Of a stretch of 64,000 nucleotides of DNA, positions 8,582 to 17,374 are shown piece by piece. The position numbers and the translations under genes are program-made. Location of the stretch: NCBI RefSeq assembly GCF_039542035.1, contig NZ_BAABHJ010000002.1:310001-374000 (forward strand), written 5' to 3'. The stretch is from Actinoallomurus liliacearum. GTDB lineage: Bacteria > Actinomycetota > Actinomycetes > Streptosporangiales > Streptosporangiaceae. Numbering within the stretch: position 1 is the first letter of the stretch; every line of letters begins with the position of its first letter. The notes below the pieces were generated by a model, which saw only the letters and a list, made by a program, of their open reading frames with translations, was not told the origin of the DNA and did not search any database.

Positions 8582-11323
8582 ATGCGCATCGTGACTTGGC
8601 AGGCCTCGGCCGCACCCCCGAGCGATCCCTTCGCGGCCATCGAGACAGACGTGCGCGGCATCACCTCCTCCCCGTGGTGGATGGGCGCGCCGCCGCACGC
8701 GCGCGCCGAGGCGATCACGTCGCGGATGCTCGCCGGGGCCGGCGAATGGTGGCTCTTCGGCGCATGGGGCCGCTGGTACCGCTGCGGCCTGGACGGCAAC
8801 TGGCACCTGTGCCCGCCCCCGTTCGATCCCGCCGCGCGCCAGGCGGTGATGCCCGCACCGCCCGGCGCGGGCCGGCCGCCGGTACCGCCCTCCATCCTGA
8901 CCACCGGGCCGGACCTGACCCCCGGCCCCCTGGCCGCCGACGGCCTGTTCGGCGCGCCGCCCGCCCCCGTGGTGCTCGGCCGGCTCCAGCAGACCGTGAC
9001 CGCGGCAGCGAGCGCGAACCCCGCCCAGTTCCCGATGCAGGACCCTCTCTTCTTGCCGGGCACGCCGAGCCCGGTCGCGGTGTCCTTCTTCGCCATGCTG
9101 TGGTGCACGGGAGCTCCGGTCGCCCTGGACGACCATCCGCTCCTCGGCCTGTACGGCCGCCATCTGACCCCCACCGCGCCGGGCCCGCGGTGGTTCCTGC
9201 CGCCCACTCTCCCGCTGATCGTCGGCGCCTACACCGAGCGCCTGCGGGCCGGCGACCCGATGGGCGCCTCGTACATCGCCCGCGCCCTGTGGGAGACCGC
9301 CGAGGCCCTGCGCGGTGACCCCGCCTTCCGGCCACGCGCCGACGCGCTCGCCGCGATCGCCGGTACGACCCTGCGCATGGTCCCGAGCGACCACGCCGGA
9401 GTGCGCTACGGCGACCAGGCCATCGTCCAGGAATGGCTGCGCCGCTGCCCCGCGGAACTCCGGGTGACGCTGCTGCGGGAGACCGCCACGGGCGACCAGT
9501 TCCGGCTCGCCTGCTACGACCTCGCCGCGACGGCGGCCGCACTACCCGCCGCCGCGGCCGGGCCGGCCGAGGCCCGGCGGGTCGCGTTCGCGCTGCTGGC
9601 CGCCGACCTCGATGGCGTACCCGGCGCGGCGGCCGCGGTGCTTCCCTGGCTGGACCCCGAAGCCGTCCGCACCCTGCAGGCGCTCGGGCAGCCCGGTCAC
9701 CCGCTCCGGGAGCTGTGGCCGGTCGACGGCACGCTGCCCAGCGCGGTGGCCGGCGCGGATCCACAGATCCTGCGGAGTCTGCTGGCCGTCTCGTACGCGA
9801 CCGCGCTGTCCTGGTCCCGGCTGGCGAACATGGCGCCGCCACGGCCCGGTTTCACCGTCCCGGCGGCGCTGATGAAGGCGATCGTCGCCGGGCCCGAGCC
9901 GGGTCCCGGTGAGGGCCTCACACCGTGGGAGATCATCGAGGCCGCCCGCGCGCACCTCGCCGAGCAGCGCGAGGCCGACGCCCCTCCCCCGCCGCAGCCG
10001 GCGACCACGGCCTGGCCGGCCTCCGAGCCGCTGCCCTCCGTCCCCTCCTCCGACCCGGGAGGCTCCGCCGGCGGCGACCCCGCCGCGCCCACGTCCAGCC
10101 CGGGCTTCCCGGCGGGCACCACCGCGTGGCCCGGCCCCGCCGCGCCCACATCGATCCCCGGCGCCCCCGCGAGCCCCGGACCGGGTCCCGGCTCTCCAGG
10201 CCCGTCCGCCGGGCCCGGGGACGCGTCACCGGTCGGCTCTCCGCACGAGGATTGGATCCCCGGAGTCACGGCCGTGACCCCCGACCCGGCGCCCCCGTTC
10301 TCCACCGCTCCACCCACCGCGCTCACGCCGGACCCCGGCCCACCGCCCACCTCGGTCACCCCCGGTGAGCCATCGGCCGGAGCGGGCACCCCACCGCCGT
10401 TCCCGGGTCCGGCGGCCGGAGCGGGCACTCCGCCACCGTGGCCCGGTCCGCCGTTCGGGGCTCCGGCGGCCGGGACGGGTACCCCGCCGCCCTTCCCGGA
10501 GCCGGCGGGTCACCGGTCCGATCCCGGGCCGCGGCCGGTGGAGGCGTACGGCATCACGTTCCTGCCGGGCCCCGACGACATCGAGCGGCTGCTGACGGAG
10601 CTGCGCCGGCGCGGCACCTGGGCGCTCAGCCTGCGTGGGCAGGAGGTGTCCAGCGCGTCCGCGCCGGCCGTGCTGCTCGTCGGTGAGCTGTCCTGCGGCC
10701 AGCGCCGCCTCACCCGCATGATCGCCCGCGCGCTGGCCGAGGTGGGCCTGGGCAGTGGCGAGGTGCACACGCTGCAGGCCGACGAGCTGGCCGAGATCGA
10801 CCCACGGCGGCTGCGCGAACACATCGCCGAGTACAACGGCCACACGCTCCTGATCGAGGGGCTCGACACGGTCGTCCTCGACGACGACCGTGGGTCGGCC
10901 TACGCCTCGGCTCTGTACCGGGCGCGGGTCGAGGGCGTCAGCGAGACCGTTCTCGCGGCGACCTGCGCGCCGGATCGGCTGCGCGAGCTCACCGACGCCA
11001 TCCCGGAGCTGATCACTGACTTCCGCACCGTACGACTGCCCGACCTGTCCGACCCGGAGCTGCGCGTCCACCTCGCGGCGCTCCTGGCCGGCGAACGCCG
11101 CCTGAAGCTGGCGCCGGAGGCCTGGCAGGTGGCCCGGCGTGACCTGGCGGAGCTCCGGGGCCGCGGCCGGCTCACCAACGCCCGGCTCGTCGAGGCGTAC
11201 CTCGACCGCGCCTGCAACCACCACCTCGGCCAGGTCGGCGAGACCCAGGTCTTCCAGGGCCAGAACACCCTGACCCTCTCCATCGACGATTTCCAGGGCG
11301 TCGCCGCCGAACTCGAGCCCTAG
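8582..11323 (+). CDS. Large protein with proline-rich linker and degenerate AAA+ domain
   Basis: 913 residues in three parts: an alpha-helical, tryptophan-containing N-terminal region (about 1-465), a low-complexity A/P/G linker with repeated GTPPPFP/GTPPPWP units (about 470-650), and a C-terminal region (about 650-913) with the layout of the CbxX/EccA-like AAA+ ATPases. The P-loop position reads LLVGELSCGQRR near residue 697, lacking the Lys-Thr of Walker A; Walker B reads TLLIEGLDT near 755, lacking the Asp-Glu pair. ATP hydrolysis is therefore unlikely, and it may be a structural or regulatory pseudo-ATPase. A TACGAT -10 box at 8578-8583 would place transcription start at the in-frame GTG 8591, so that may be a leaderless start. 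No partner genes are evident. Confidence 0.75.
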   Translation: MRIVTWQASAAPPSDPFAAIETDVRGITSSPWWMGAPPHARAEAITSRMLAGAGEWWLFGAWGRWYRCGLDGNWHLCPPPFDPAARQAVMPAPPGAGRPPVPPSILTTGPDLTPGPLAADGLFGAPPAPVVLGRLQQTVTAAASANPAQFPMQDPLFLPGTPSPVAVSFFAMLWCTGAPVALDDHPLLGLYGRHLTPTAPGPRWFLPPTLPLIVGAYTERLRAGDPMGASYIARALWETAEALRGDPAFRPRADALAAIAGTTLRMVPSDHAGVRYGDQAIVQEWLRRCPAELRVTLLRETATGDQFRLACYDLAATAAALPAAAAGPAEARRVAFALLAADLDGVPGAAAAVLPWLDPEAVRTLQALGQPGHPLRELWPVDGTLPSAVAGADPQILRSLLAVSYATALSWSRLANMAPPRPGFTVPAALMKAIVAGPEPGPGEGLTPWEIIEAARAHLAEQREADAPPPPQPATTAWPASEPLPSVPSSDPGGSAGGDPAAPTSSPGFPAGTTAWPGPAAPTSIPGAPASPGPGPGSPGPSAGPGDASPVGSPHEDWIPGVTAVTPDPAPPFSTAPPTALTPDPGPPPTSVTPGEPSAGAGTPPPFPGPAAGAGTPPPWPGPPFGAPAAGTGTPPPFPEPAGHRSDPGPRPVEAYGITFLPGPDDIERLLTELRRRGTWALSLRGQEVSSASAPAVLLVGELSCGQRRLTRMIARALAEVGLGSGEVHTLQADELAEIDPRRLREHIAEYNGHTLLIEGLDTVVLDDDRGSAYASALYRARVEGVSETVLAATCAPDRLRELTDAIPELITDFRTVRLPDLSDPELRVHLAALLAGERRLKLAPEAWQVARRDLAELRGRGRLTNARLVEAYLDRACNHHLGQVGETQVFQGQNTLTLSIDDFQGVAAELEP

Positions 11324-11324
11324 G

Positions 11325-12320
11325 TCATCGGGTTCCTTCCGAAGGATTGCCGCGGGGTCTCATGGTGGCCTTCGGCAGGGCCGGCGCGGGCAGGCGGTTC
11401 CCGGCGTAACCCTCGACGGCGCCGAAGCGGTCGGAGCCGTTCTGCCACGCTTCCCGCGCCTCGGCGATCTCCTCGTGGCTGCGGCCGATGAAGTTCCACC
11501 ACATGACGATCTGCTCGTCGAACGGCGGGCCGCCGAGCAGGAGCATGCGGGCCGCGGTGTCCGCTTCGTTCGCGAGCGTCAGCGTGCCGGCGCCGGTGCC
11601 GAGGTAGCCGAGTTCGGCGGGCCGGAGCGGGGTTCCGGCCGCGCGAACGTCCCCGCTGTCGATGAGCAGGCCGTGCTCGAGGCGGGCGTCCACCGTCAAG
11701 GTGACCGTCACGTGCGGCGCGATCGTGAGCTCGGCGCCGAGCAGCGGCGTGAAGGTCCGCACCGGGGAGGTGTCGCCGGCCAGCGAGCCGAGGAACACCC
11801 TGGCCTCGCCCCCGTCCAACGAGATCACGGCCGGGACGTAGTGCTGGAAGTCGCGGCTGGTGCGCCGGTGCTCCTCGGGCAGCGCCACCCACAGCTGGAC
11901 GCCGTGCAGGATGGTGGTGCGGGCGGTGGAGACCTCGGAGTGGCTGATCCCGTGGCCGCCGGTCATGAGGTTCAGCTCGCCGGGCCGCACGAGTGTGTGG
12001 TTGCCCATGCTGTCGCGGTGCTCGATCTCCCCGCTGAACAGCCAGCTCACCGTCTGCAGGCCGGTGTGGGGATGCGGCGCGACGTCCATGCCGCCGCTGT
12101 CGGCTACGTCGTCGGGACCGTAGTGGTCGGCGAAGCACCAGGCGCCGATCAGCGTGCGGGCCCGCTGTGGCAGCGTGCGCCGCACCGTCATCGCCCGGGG
12201 ACCGCCCAGCGGGACGTCCCGCGCGGTGAGGACCTGGACTCGGGGCTCCTCCGGGGGCGCTCCGGCCTCCGCGAGGCTGCCGCAGCCCAGCACGGCGGGG
12301 GTCGCGTCGGTGGTGCTCAT
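11325..12320 (-). CDS. Pirin family protein
   Basis: 331-residue bicupin of the pirin family. Metal ligands of the N-terminal cupin are present: the HPHTGLQTV pair and the HGISHSE His/Glu pair, which bind one Fe or other divalent metal. Pirins act as quercetin dioxygenases or redox-sensing partners in different bacteria. Length is a little over the usual 290-320 owing to an N-terminal stretch. It ends 1 nt from the stop of the convergent pseudo-ATPase gene. A 6-bp inverted repeat upstream (12361-12380) could serve both it and the divergent TPR gene. Confidence 0.92.
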   Translation of the reverse strand: MSTTDATPAVLGCGSLAEAGAPPEEPRVQVLTARDVPLGGPRAMTVRRTLPQRARTLIGAWCFADHYGPDDVADSGGMDVAPHPHTGLQTVSWLFSGEIEHRDSMGNHTLVRPGELNLMTGGHGISHSEVSTARTTILHGVQLWVALPEEHRRTSRDFQHYVPAVISLDGGEARVFLGSLAGDTSPVRTFTPLLGAELTIAPHVTVTLTVDARLEHGLLIDSGDVRAAGTPLRPAELGYLGTGAGTLTLANEADTAARMLLLGGPPFDEQIVMWWNFIGRSHEEIAEAREAWQNGSDRFGAVEGYAGNRLPAPALPKATMRPRGNPSEGTR

Positions 12321-12360
12321 CCCACGGCCCCGTCACTGCCACAGGTAGTTTCTTTTTCAA

Positions 12361-12380
12361 CTATCACGGGATGATGATAG
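12361..12380. promoter_or_regulatory. Inverted repeat CTATCA-N8-TGATAG
   Basis: Perfect 6-bp arms with an 8-bp centre, in an AT-rich patch 40 bp upstream of the pirin start and about 100 bp upstream of the TPR gene. Likely operator; the binding protein is not encoded nearby. Confidence 0.5.
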
Positions 12381-12484
12381 ACCGGCGCGCCGCCTCCAGC
12401 GGGCCGCCGGGAAGACGGTGACCGGTGCCGGCGTTGTGGCGTGCGGCGTCCGACGATGCGGACGCCATCGATGGAAGGACGCCG

Positions 12485-12841
12485 ATGACCTACGAGGAGT
12501 ACCAGCGCGGACGGATGTTCTTCGACGCCCGGGACTACGCCGAGGCGGGGCGCATCCTCGCTCCGATCGTCGAGAGCGAGCCGGACAACCGGGCGGCCGT
12601 CGAGCTGCTCGGGCGAGCCTACTTCCACAGCGCGCAGCTGGGCCGCGCGGAGCAGACCTTCCGGCGGCTGATCGAGCTGGACCCCGCGAACGGCTGGGCG
12701 CACGAGGCGCTGGCCCGGACTCTCGAGCGGCGTGGCCGCGCCGACGAGGCCACGCCGTACCGCAGCCTGGCTCGCGCGATGGGCACCGATCCGGCCGACG
12801 AGGTGGCGATCTCCGTCTCCGCCGCGAACCTCGCCGACTGA
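12485..12841 (+). CDS. Tetratricopeptide repeat protein
   Basis: 118-residue protein made of about three TPR-like helix pairs: YQRGRMFFDARDYAEAGRILAPIVESEP, then GRAYFHSAQLGRAEQTFRRLIELDP, then LARTLERRGRADEA. Small stand-alone TPR proteins usually act as protein-protein adaptors. ATG 12485 is preceded by a GGAAGGA ribosome site (12474-12480); the reading frame stays open upstream but without such a site. It is divergent from pirin and convergent with an MFS gene, with a strong hairpin behind it. Partner unknown. Confidence 0.85.
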   Translation: MTYEEYQRGRMFFDARDYAEAGRILAPIVESEPDNRAAVELLGRAYFHSAQLGRAEQTFRRLIELDPANGWAHEALARTLERRGRADEATPYRSLARAMGTDPADEVAISVSAANLAD

Positions 12842-12890
12842 CGTCACGCGCCCGGAGAAGAAGCGCGCGACTTCCTCCCGCCGCCCACGG

Positions 12891-12924
12891 CCGCGTGCCG
12901 CCGGCGCCGGCCGACGGCACGCGG
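12891..12924. terminator. Hairpin terminator between convergent genes
   Basis: CCGCGTGCCG (12891-12900) and CGGCACGCGG (12915-12924) form a perfect 10-bp stem with a 14-nt GC-rich loop. It sits between the TPR gene and the convergent MFS gene and could stop transcription from both sides. No U-run is present, as is common in high-GC actinobacteria. Confidence 0.6.
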
Positions 12925-13018
12925 TGTTCACGGACCACGCCAGGTGCGCCTGACACATCCGCCGACCGAACGGGACTCGTCGAGACACGTGCTCCACGTA
13001 CGGCCGGCGGACCTCCGG

Positions 13019-14263
13019 TCAGCGGATCCGGCTGCGGGCGCCGAGGACGACGACGCCTCCGGCGATCGCCAGGGTCGCGAGTACGGCGCCGAAGACCGTG
13101 GCGCCGGTCGTCAGCCCGATGGCGTCGCTGAGGTACCCGGATGCCACCGGGAGCACGCCCGCGGGCACGTACCCGCCCACGTTGAGCGCCGCGTTCGCCT
13201 CGGCCAGACGCTGCGGCGGGACGCTCGCGTTGAGCAGGGACAGGCCGCCGAGCTGGCCCGTCCCCTGGCCCGCGCCCGCGAACACCGCCGCGACGATCAG
13301 CAGCGGCACCGACGAGGTGTGCACCGCGGCGACGAGGGCCGCCATCGCCGCGGTCGTGCCGACCGCGCCGATCAGCAGGATCACGGACCTGCGCAGGCGC
13401 TGCACCGCGAACTGCACGCCGGTCGCGGCGAGGAACATCACGAACGCCATGGCCCCGGCCACCACGCGGTCGGTGGTGCCGAGCAGTCCGGCGAGCAGTG
13501 ACGGGCCGAGTGACAGGACGAAGGACGTCGCGGTGATGCCGGGAGCGAACACCGCGACGCCGAGGGCGAGCCGGATGCCGCTGCCGCGCGGGACCCGCGG
13601 CACGCGGATCCAGGAACGGGCCGCCGGCGCGGGCGTCTCCGGGCGGCCGAGCGGCATGCGCAGTGTCGTGAGCACCGCCGTCGCCAGCAGCACCGCCTCG
13701 ACGAGAAAGACGGTGACGGTCGGCGCCGGCAGAGTCTCGGACAGCACTCCGGCGAGGAACGGCCCGAGCCCCGCGCCGAAGACCATCGCGCAGGACGCGA
13801 GCAGGGCCGCGAGCCGCTTCCGCCGCGGTCCGGCCACGTCCGTCACCGCCGCCATGCCGGCCGAGACGACCGCACCGACGGCGACGCCGGTGAACAGCCG
13901 GGCCACGACCAGCGCGGCGACCGACGAGGCGGTGGCGAAGATGACGCACGCGGCCATGGCCAGGACCAGCGCGGGCAGCAGGACCGGCCGGCGCCCGACA
14001 CGGTCGGACAGCACGCCCGAGACCAGGAGCGACCCGAGCAGCCCGGCGATGTAGCAGGCGAAGATCACGGTCAGCGTGCCCTTGGAGAAGCCGATGTCGC
14101 GCTGCCACAGGACGTACAGCGGCGTTGCGGCGTTCGACAGGACGAAGACCGCCGTCACCGGCCATGCCGCCGCCCACAGCCACCAGGTGGGGACGGCGGC
14201 TTCCGTCGCTTCGCGCCCCGGCCGCGGCGGGTCGTCGACCCGCGCCGATCGAGTGTCCGGCAT
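13019..14263 (-). CDS. MFS transporter
   Basis: 414-residue, 12-helix major facilitator with motif A (GVLSDRVGRRPVLLPALVLA, about residues 84-103) and the usual central loop. It resembles the DHA1 exporters of actinobacteria. A strong GGGAGGATCC ribosome site precedes ATG 14263. It is divergent from an ArsR-type regulator across a promoter carrying three copies of a 16-bp dyad, so it is very probably the main target of that regulator. Substrate unknown. Confidence 0.9.
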   Translation of the reverse strand: MPDTRSARVDDPPRPGREATEAAVPTWWLWAAAWPVTAVFVLSNAATPLYVLWQRDIGFSKGTLTVIFACYIAGLLGSLLVSGVLSDRVGRRPVLLPALVLAMAACVIFATASSVAALVVARLFTGVAVGAVVSAGMAAVTDVAGPRRKRLAALLASCAMVFGAGLGPFLAGVLSETLPAPTVTVFLVEAVLLATAVLTTLRMPLGRPETPAPAARSWIRVPRVPRGSGIRLALGVAVFAPGITATSFVLSLGPSLLAGLLGTTDRVVAGAMAFVMFLAATGVQFAVQRLRRSVILLIGAVGTTAAMAALVAAVHTSSVPLLIVAAVFAGAGQGTGQLGGLSLLNASVPPQRLAEANAALNVGGYVPAGVLPVASGYLSDAIGLTTGATVFGAVLATLAIAGGVVVLGARSRIR

Positions 14264-14288
14264 GGAGGATCCTCCCGTTCGACCAATG

Positions 14289-14354
14289 TACGAGTTAAGT
14301 CGTACTTATACGAGTGGAGTCGAACTTAGCACAGGCAGTACGATTCAAGTCGTA
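14289..14354. promoter_or_regulatory. Three phased operators TACGA-N6-TCGTA
   Basis: Three copies of a 16-bp dyad: 14289-14304 (perfect), 14309-14324 (TACGA...TCGAA, one mismatch) and 14339-14354 (perfect). Starts are 20 and 30 bp apart, that is near whole helical turns, so bound dimers would face the same side of the helix. They fill the gap between divergent MFS and ArsR-type genes. Confidence 0.82.
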
Positions 14355-14385
14355 CTAGTGAGCGCGCGACGAGGAAGGACCGCCG

Positions 14386-14790
14386 ATGCCGGCGACACAG
14401 GCGAAGCCGACCATCAGGGTGCTGCCGGAGCCTGCCGGCGCACCGTCCCCCCTGCCCGAGCCCGCCGTCGATCAGTTGCGGTTGGAGACGGTGCTGGGCG
14501 CGCTGAGCGACCCCTTGCGGCTGCGCATCGTGCGCAAGCTCCTCCTGGAGCGCGAGGAGTTCGACCACCCATGCGGCTGGCTCGGCCTGGACCGCCCGAA
14601 GTCCTCGCTCACCCATCACTTCAAGGCCCTGCGCGAGGCGGGCGTCATCCGGCAGCGCCAGTATGGCCTGGAGCGCCGCAGCCACGTCCGCGTCGACGAC
14701 CTCGAGGCCCGATTTCCCGGCCTGATCGACCTCGTCGCCGCCTGGACCCCCGAGTCCGACCGAAGGTCTCCGAGCGGTCGACGGAAGTGA
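14386..14790 (+). CDS. ArsR-type winged-helix regulator
   Basis: 134 residues. A winged helix occupies about residues 35-110: LGALSDPLRLRIVRKLLLER, recognition region GLDRPKSSLTHHFKALREAGVI, wing RQRQYGLERRSHVRVDDLEARF. It lacks the metal-binding Cys motif (ELCVCDL) of classical arsenic or cadmium sensors, so the inducer is probably organic or redox. It is divergent from the MFS gene, and three identical dyads between the two suggest joint repression. The alpha/beta hydrolase gene begins 47 bp downstream on the same strand. Confidence 0.9.
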   Translation: MPATQAKPTIRVLPEPAGAPSPLPEPAVDQLRLETVLGALSDPLRLRIVRKLLLEREEFDHPCGWLGLDRPKSSLTHHFKALREAGVIRQRQYGLERRSHVRVDDLEARFPGLIDLVAAWTPESDRRSPSGRRK

Positions 14791-14801
14791 GCGCCATCAT
14801 A

Positions 14802-14831
14802 GTGACCAAGCGGTAACTTCAGGTCTACCCT
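14802..14831 (+). promoter_or_regulatory. Candidate leaderless promoter for the alpha/beta hydrolase
   Basis: GTGACC (14802-14807), 18-bp spacer, TACCCT (14826-14831), with the GTG start at 14838 seven nt later, matching a leaderless transcript of the actinobacterial TANNNT type. Confidence 0.45.
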
Positions 14832-14837
14832 CGGCGG

Positions 14838-15617
14838 GTGGACATCGTCTTCGAACGGCGGGGCGACGGCCCGCCCCTGCTGCTCATGCACGGCATCGGC
14901 CACCGTTGGCAGGCCTGGGAGCCGGTCATCGACCTGCTCGCCAAGGAACGCGACGTCATCGCGGTGGACCTGCCCGGATTCGGCGCCTCCCCGCCGCTGC
15001 CCGCCGGCACCCCGTACGGCCTCGACACGGTGGTGGACCTGCTGCGGGAGTTCATCGACCGGCTGGGCGTCGACCGCCCGCACGTCGCCGGCAACTCCCT
15101 CGGCGGGCTGTTCGCGCTCGATGCCGCCGACCGGGGGCTCGCCCGCTCGGTGACGGCGCTCTCCCCCGCCGGGTTCTACACGCCGCTCGAACTGCGCTAC
15201 GCCGCGCTCGTACTGCGCGCGTCGCGACTCGGCGCCGGGCTGCCCGCCTCGACCATGCGCCGGCTGGCGAACTCGCCGCGGCTGCGCGGACTCATGTTCG
15301 GCATGATCTATGGGCGGCCGGATCTCATCGGCATCGACACCCTGCTGGCGGACGCGGCCGCGCTGCGCGGCGCGGTGGGCTTCGAACCGACCCTGAAGGC
15401 CGGCCGCGAGACCACGTTCCGCGGCAAGGTGGAGGACGTACCGGTGACCATCGCGTGGGGCACCCGGGACCGCCTCCTGCGGTCGAGCCAGGCCGTACGC
15501 GCCCAGCAGGCGCTGCCGCACGCGCGGTTCGTCTGGCTCGGGGGCTGCGGGCACGTCCCGATGGGCGACGACCCCGCGCTCGTGGCCCGAGTGCTCCTGG
15601 AGGGCAGTTCCAACTGA
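14838..15617 (+). CDS. Alpha/beta hydrolase
   Basis: 259 residues, a compact alpha/beta hydrolase without signal peptide. Visible elements: oxyanion HGIGHRW, nucleophile elbow GNSLGG (Ser near residue 90), acid Asp in WGTRDRLL and His in GCGHVPM. This is the layout of esterases, C-C hydrolases and haloperoxidase-like enzymes; the substrate cannot be told. GTG 14838 starts the protein directly with its first strand (VDIVFERRGDGPPLLLMHG). Confidence 0.9.
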   Translation: MDIVFERRGDGPPLLLMHGIGHRWQAWEPVIDLLAKERDVIAVDLPGFGASPPLPAGTPYGLDTVVDLLREFIDRLGVDRPHVAGNSLGGLFALDAADRGLARSVTALSPAGFYTPLELRYAALVLRASRLGAGLPASTMRRLANSPRLRGLMFGMIYGRPDLIGIDTLLADAAALRGAVGFEPTLKAGRETTFRGKVEDVPVTIAWGTRDRLLRSSQAVRAQQALPHARFVWLGGCGHVPMGDDPALVARVLLEGSSN

Positions 15618-16014
15618 CCGGCGGCCGACGCCCCGCCGATTCGGGCGCCCTCGGGGACAGGTCCCCCCGCCGGTCGCCCGCGGTGGCCGTGTGCGGCCGG
15701 GCGGTGCGGGCGTCCTGGCGTCCGGAGGTCTTCCCATCCCGACGTGCGCGAGTCACGATGAGGGGGTGACCCGTTCTCGCGCGGCCCGCCGGCCGCGTCG
15801 GGGAACGGGCGGCCCGGCACCGCTGTGGGCGCGAGCGCTCACCGAACGGCTGGCGGTCGGCGCGCGGACCGGCCAGCGGATTTCGCCGTAATGGCCCGCA
15901 GCGGCCTGCCGGTCCGGGCGGCCGGAGCACCGTTTCACCGATCCCCGGCCGTCGCCGCGCGGACCCAGGACCTCCGGAGGTCCGGCGAGCCGCCCACGCT
16001 CGGAAGATGTCAGG
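15618..16014. other. Intergenic region without a supported gene
   Basis: About 400 bp between convergent genes. A GTG-started 41-codon frame at 15767-15892 (containing APLWARALTERL) faintly resembles the start of a GntR regulator but ends in a stop, and nothing convincing continues it. I see no RNA gene or repeat here. Confidence 0.5.
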
Positions 16015-16920
16015 TCATGGCCGCCGCCATCGCGCCGCGAAGGCGCGGGCCGGATTCCCGACGAAGATCGCGGACGCGAGGTCGAGGCCGAGTTCCCGCT
16101 CGATCCGCGGGCGCAGGCCGCTGAGCAGGAACGGCATGCCCGGACCGTCGGCGTCGGACCGTGCCGACGGGGTGACCGTGTCGGCGCCGAGGAGGATCTG
16201 CTGGGCGTGGCCGGCGTCGGCGAGGGCGGAGAGGCTGTCCAGCAGGCGCCAGTCGGTGCCGTGGTGCACCCGCGATGGGCCGTCGAACGCCAGGAACGCG
16301 CCGGCCTCGGCGGCCTGCCGGTGAATCCTCGTGTCAGGGAATCGATGCAGGTGTCCGAGGATCACGCGGTGCGGAGCGACCCCGTGCGTCCCGCACAGCA
16401 GGTCGAGCACGTCCAGCGCGGCGGTTCCGGCCTCCAAGTGGACGCCGATGGGCGCGTCGGTGGCGTGATGGGCTTCGGCGGCGGCCGCCATGACGTGCCG
16501 GGCGTGGTCGTCGAGGCGGTGGTAGGCGCCGGCGACCTTGATCATGCCCGCCTTCACCGGTGCGGCGGTCAGTTCGTGGATGAACAGGTCGGCCAGCCCG
16601 CCACGGCGGCGTTCCAGCTCAGCTGGGTCATAGTGCTTGGCCTGGTGCATTCCGGTGGCGGAGACGATGCGGACGCCCGACTGCCGGGACAGTGCGGGCA
16701 GTCGTTCGGTTCGCGACCCCATCCCCCACGGTGTCCACTGGACCACGGCACGGCCGCCGAGCGCGGCGAAGGCCTTCAGCTCGGCGAGCGCGGCCTCGGG
16801 GTCGTCCAGTTCCTGGCCCGGTAGCGCCGGCGAGCCGATGAACAGATGGTCGTGAGCGTCGCAGACCCCCAGTTCCTCGGGCGCGATGTCCCCGAGCACG
16901 GTCCGGATCATCCCGCTCAT
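16015..16920 (-). CDS. Phosphotriesterase-like amidohydrolase/lactonase
   Basis: 301-residue TIM-barrel metal hydrolase of the phosphotriesterase family. The binuclear metal site is recognisable: His23 and His25 (DAHDHLF), bridging Lys128 (GMIKVAG), His161 (GVHLEAG), the His of LGHLHRF near 189 and an Asp in LGADT near 248. Family members hydrolyse lactones, including acyl-homoserine lactones and sugar lactones, or organophosphates. ATG 16920 overlaps the stop of the carboxymuconolactone decarboxylase-type gene by 4 nt, and the pair faces a CGNR regulator. Lactone breakdown downstream of an aromatic or sugar route is a reasonable inference. Confidence 0.88.
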   Translation of the reverse strand: MSGMIRTVLGDIAPEELGVCDAHDHLFIGSPALPGQELDDPEAALAELKAFAALGGRAVVQWTPWGMGSRTERLPALSRQSGVRIVSATGMHQAKHYDPAELERRRGGLADLFIHELTAAPVKAGMIKVAGAYHRLDDHARHVMAAAAEAHHATDAPIGVHLEAGTAALDVLDLLCGTHGVAPHRVILGHLHRFPDTRIHRQAAEAGAFLAFDGPSRVHHGTDWRLLDSLSALADAGHAQQILLGADTVTPSARSDADGPGMPFLLSGLRPRIERELGLDLASAIFVGNPARAFAARWRRP

Positions 16921-17351
16921 CGTCCGGCCTCCTGCTCCACGTCGGCGAGCGCGGCCGCGGCGACGCGCAGCCCGGCCAATGCCCTGGGCACGCCGATATA
17001 CGGCGCCAGATGCACGAAGACCTCCGTGATCTCGCCGGGGGTCATTCCGACCCGCAACGAGGTCTTGACGTGGCCGGACAACTGCGGGTCCACACCGCCG
17101 AGCGCGGTGAGGGCGGCCAGGTTGATGAGCTGGCGGTCGCGCAGCGACAACCCCTCGCGCAGGTAAGTGCCGCCGAACAGGGCGGTGACGATCCAGTCGG
17201 CGTATCCGGGGGCGAGCCGCTCGAGATCCGGGAAGACGGCCTGCTGGGTCGCCTCGTCCTGGAGAAGGGCCAGCATCCGGTAGCCCTCGTCGCGGTCCAA
17301 CCGCGCCGGTGTCAACTGCTCCGACAGTGCCTGGCTCGCCGCCATGGTCAC
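16917..17351 (-). CDS. Carboxymuconolactone decarboxylase family protein
   Basis: 144 residues with the helical CMD fold (LREGLSLRDRQLINLAALTALGG, about residues 63-85; HVKTSLRVGMTPGEITEVFVHLAPYIGVPRAL, about 93-124). It lacks the CxxC of AhpD peroxidases, so it belongs with the PcaC-like decarboxylases that act on gamma-carboxymuconolactone or similar lactones. It is the first gene of a two-gene operon with the phosphotriesterase-like lactonase (ATGA overlap). Start is GTG 17351 or ATG 17345. A GTAACG-N7-CGTTAC operator lies 24 bp upstream. Confidence 0.9.
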   Translation of the reverse strand: MTMAASQALSEQLTPARLDRDEGYRMLALLQDEATQQAVFPDLERLAPGYADWIVTALFGGTYLREGLSLRDRQLINLAALTALGGVDPQLSGHVKTSLRVGMTPGEITEVFVHLAPYIGVPRALAGLRVAAAALADVEQEAGR

Positions 17352-17374
17352 TCCTCACTCCTCGATCGACCCTT

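Noticed and set aside
15767..15892. Short frame resembling the start of a GntR regulator
   Set aside because: Only 41 codons, one weak motif, and no continuation in any frame.
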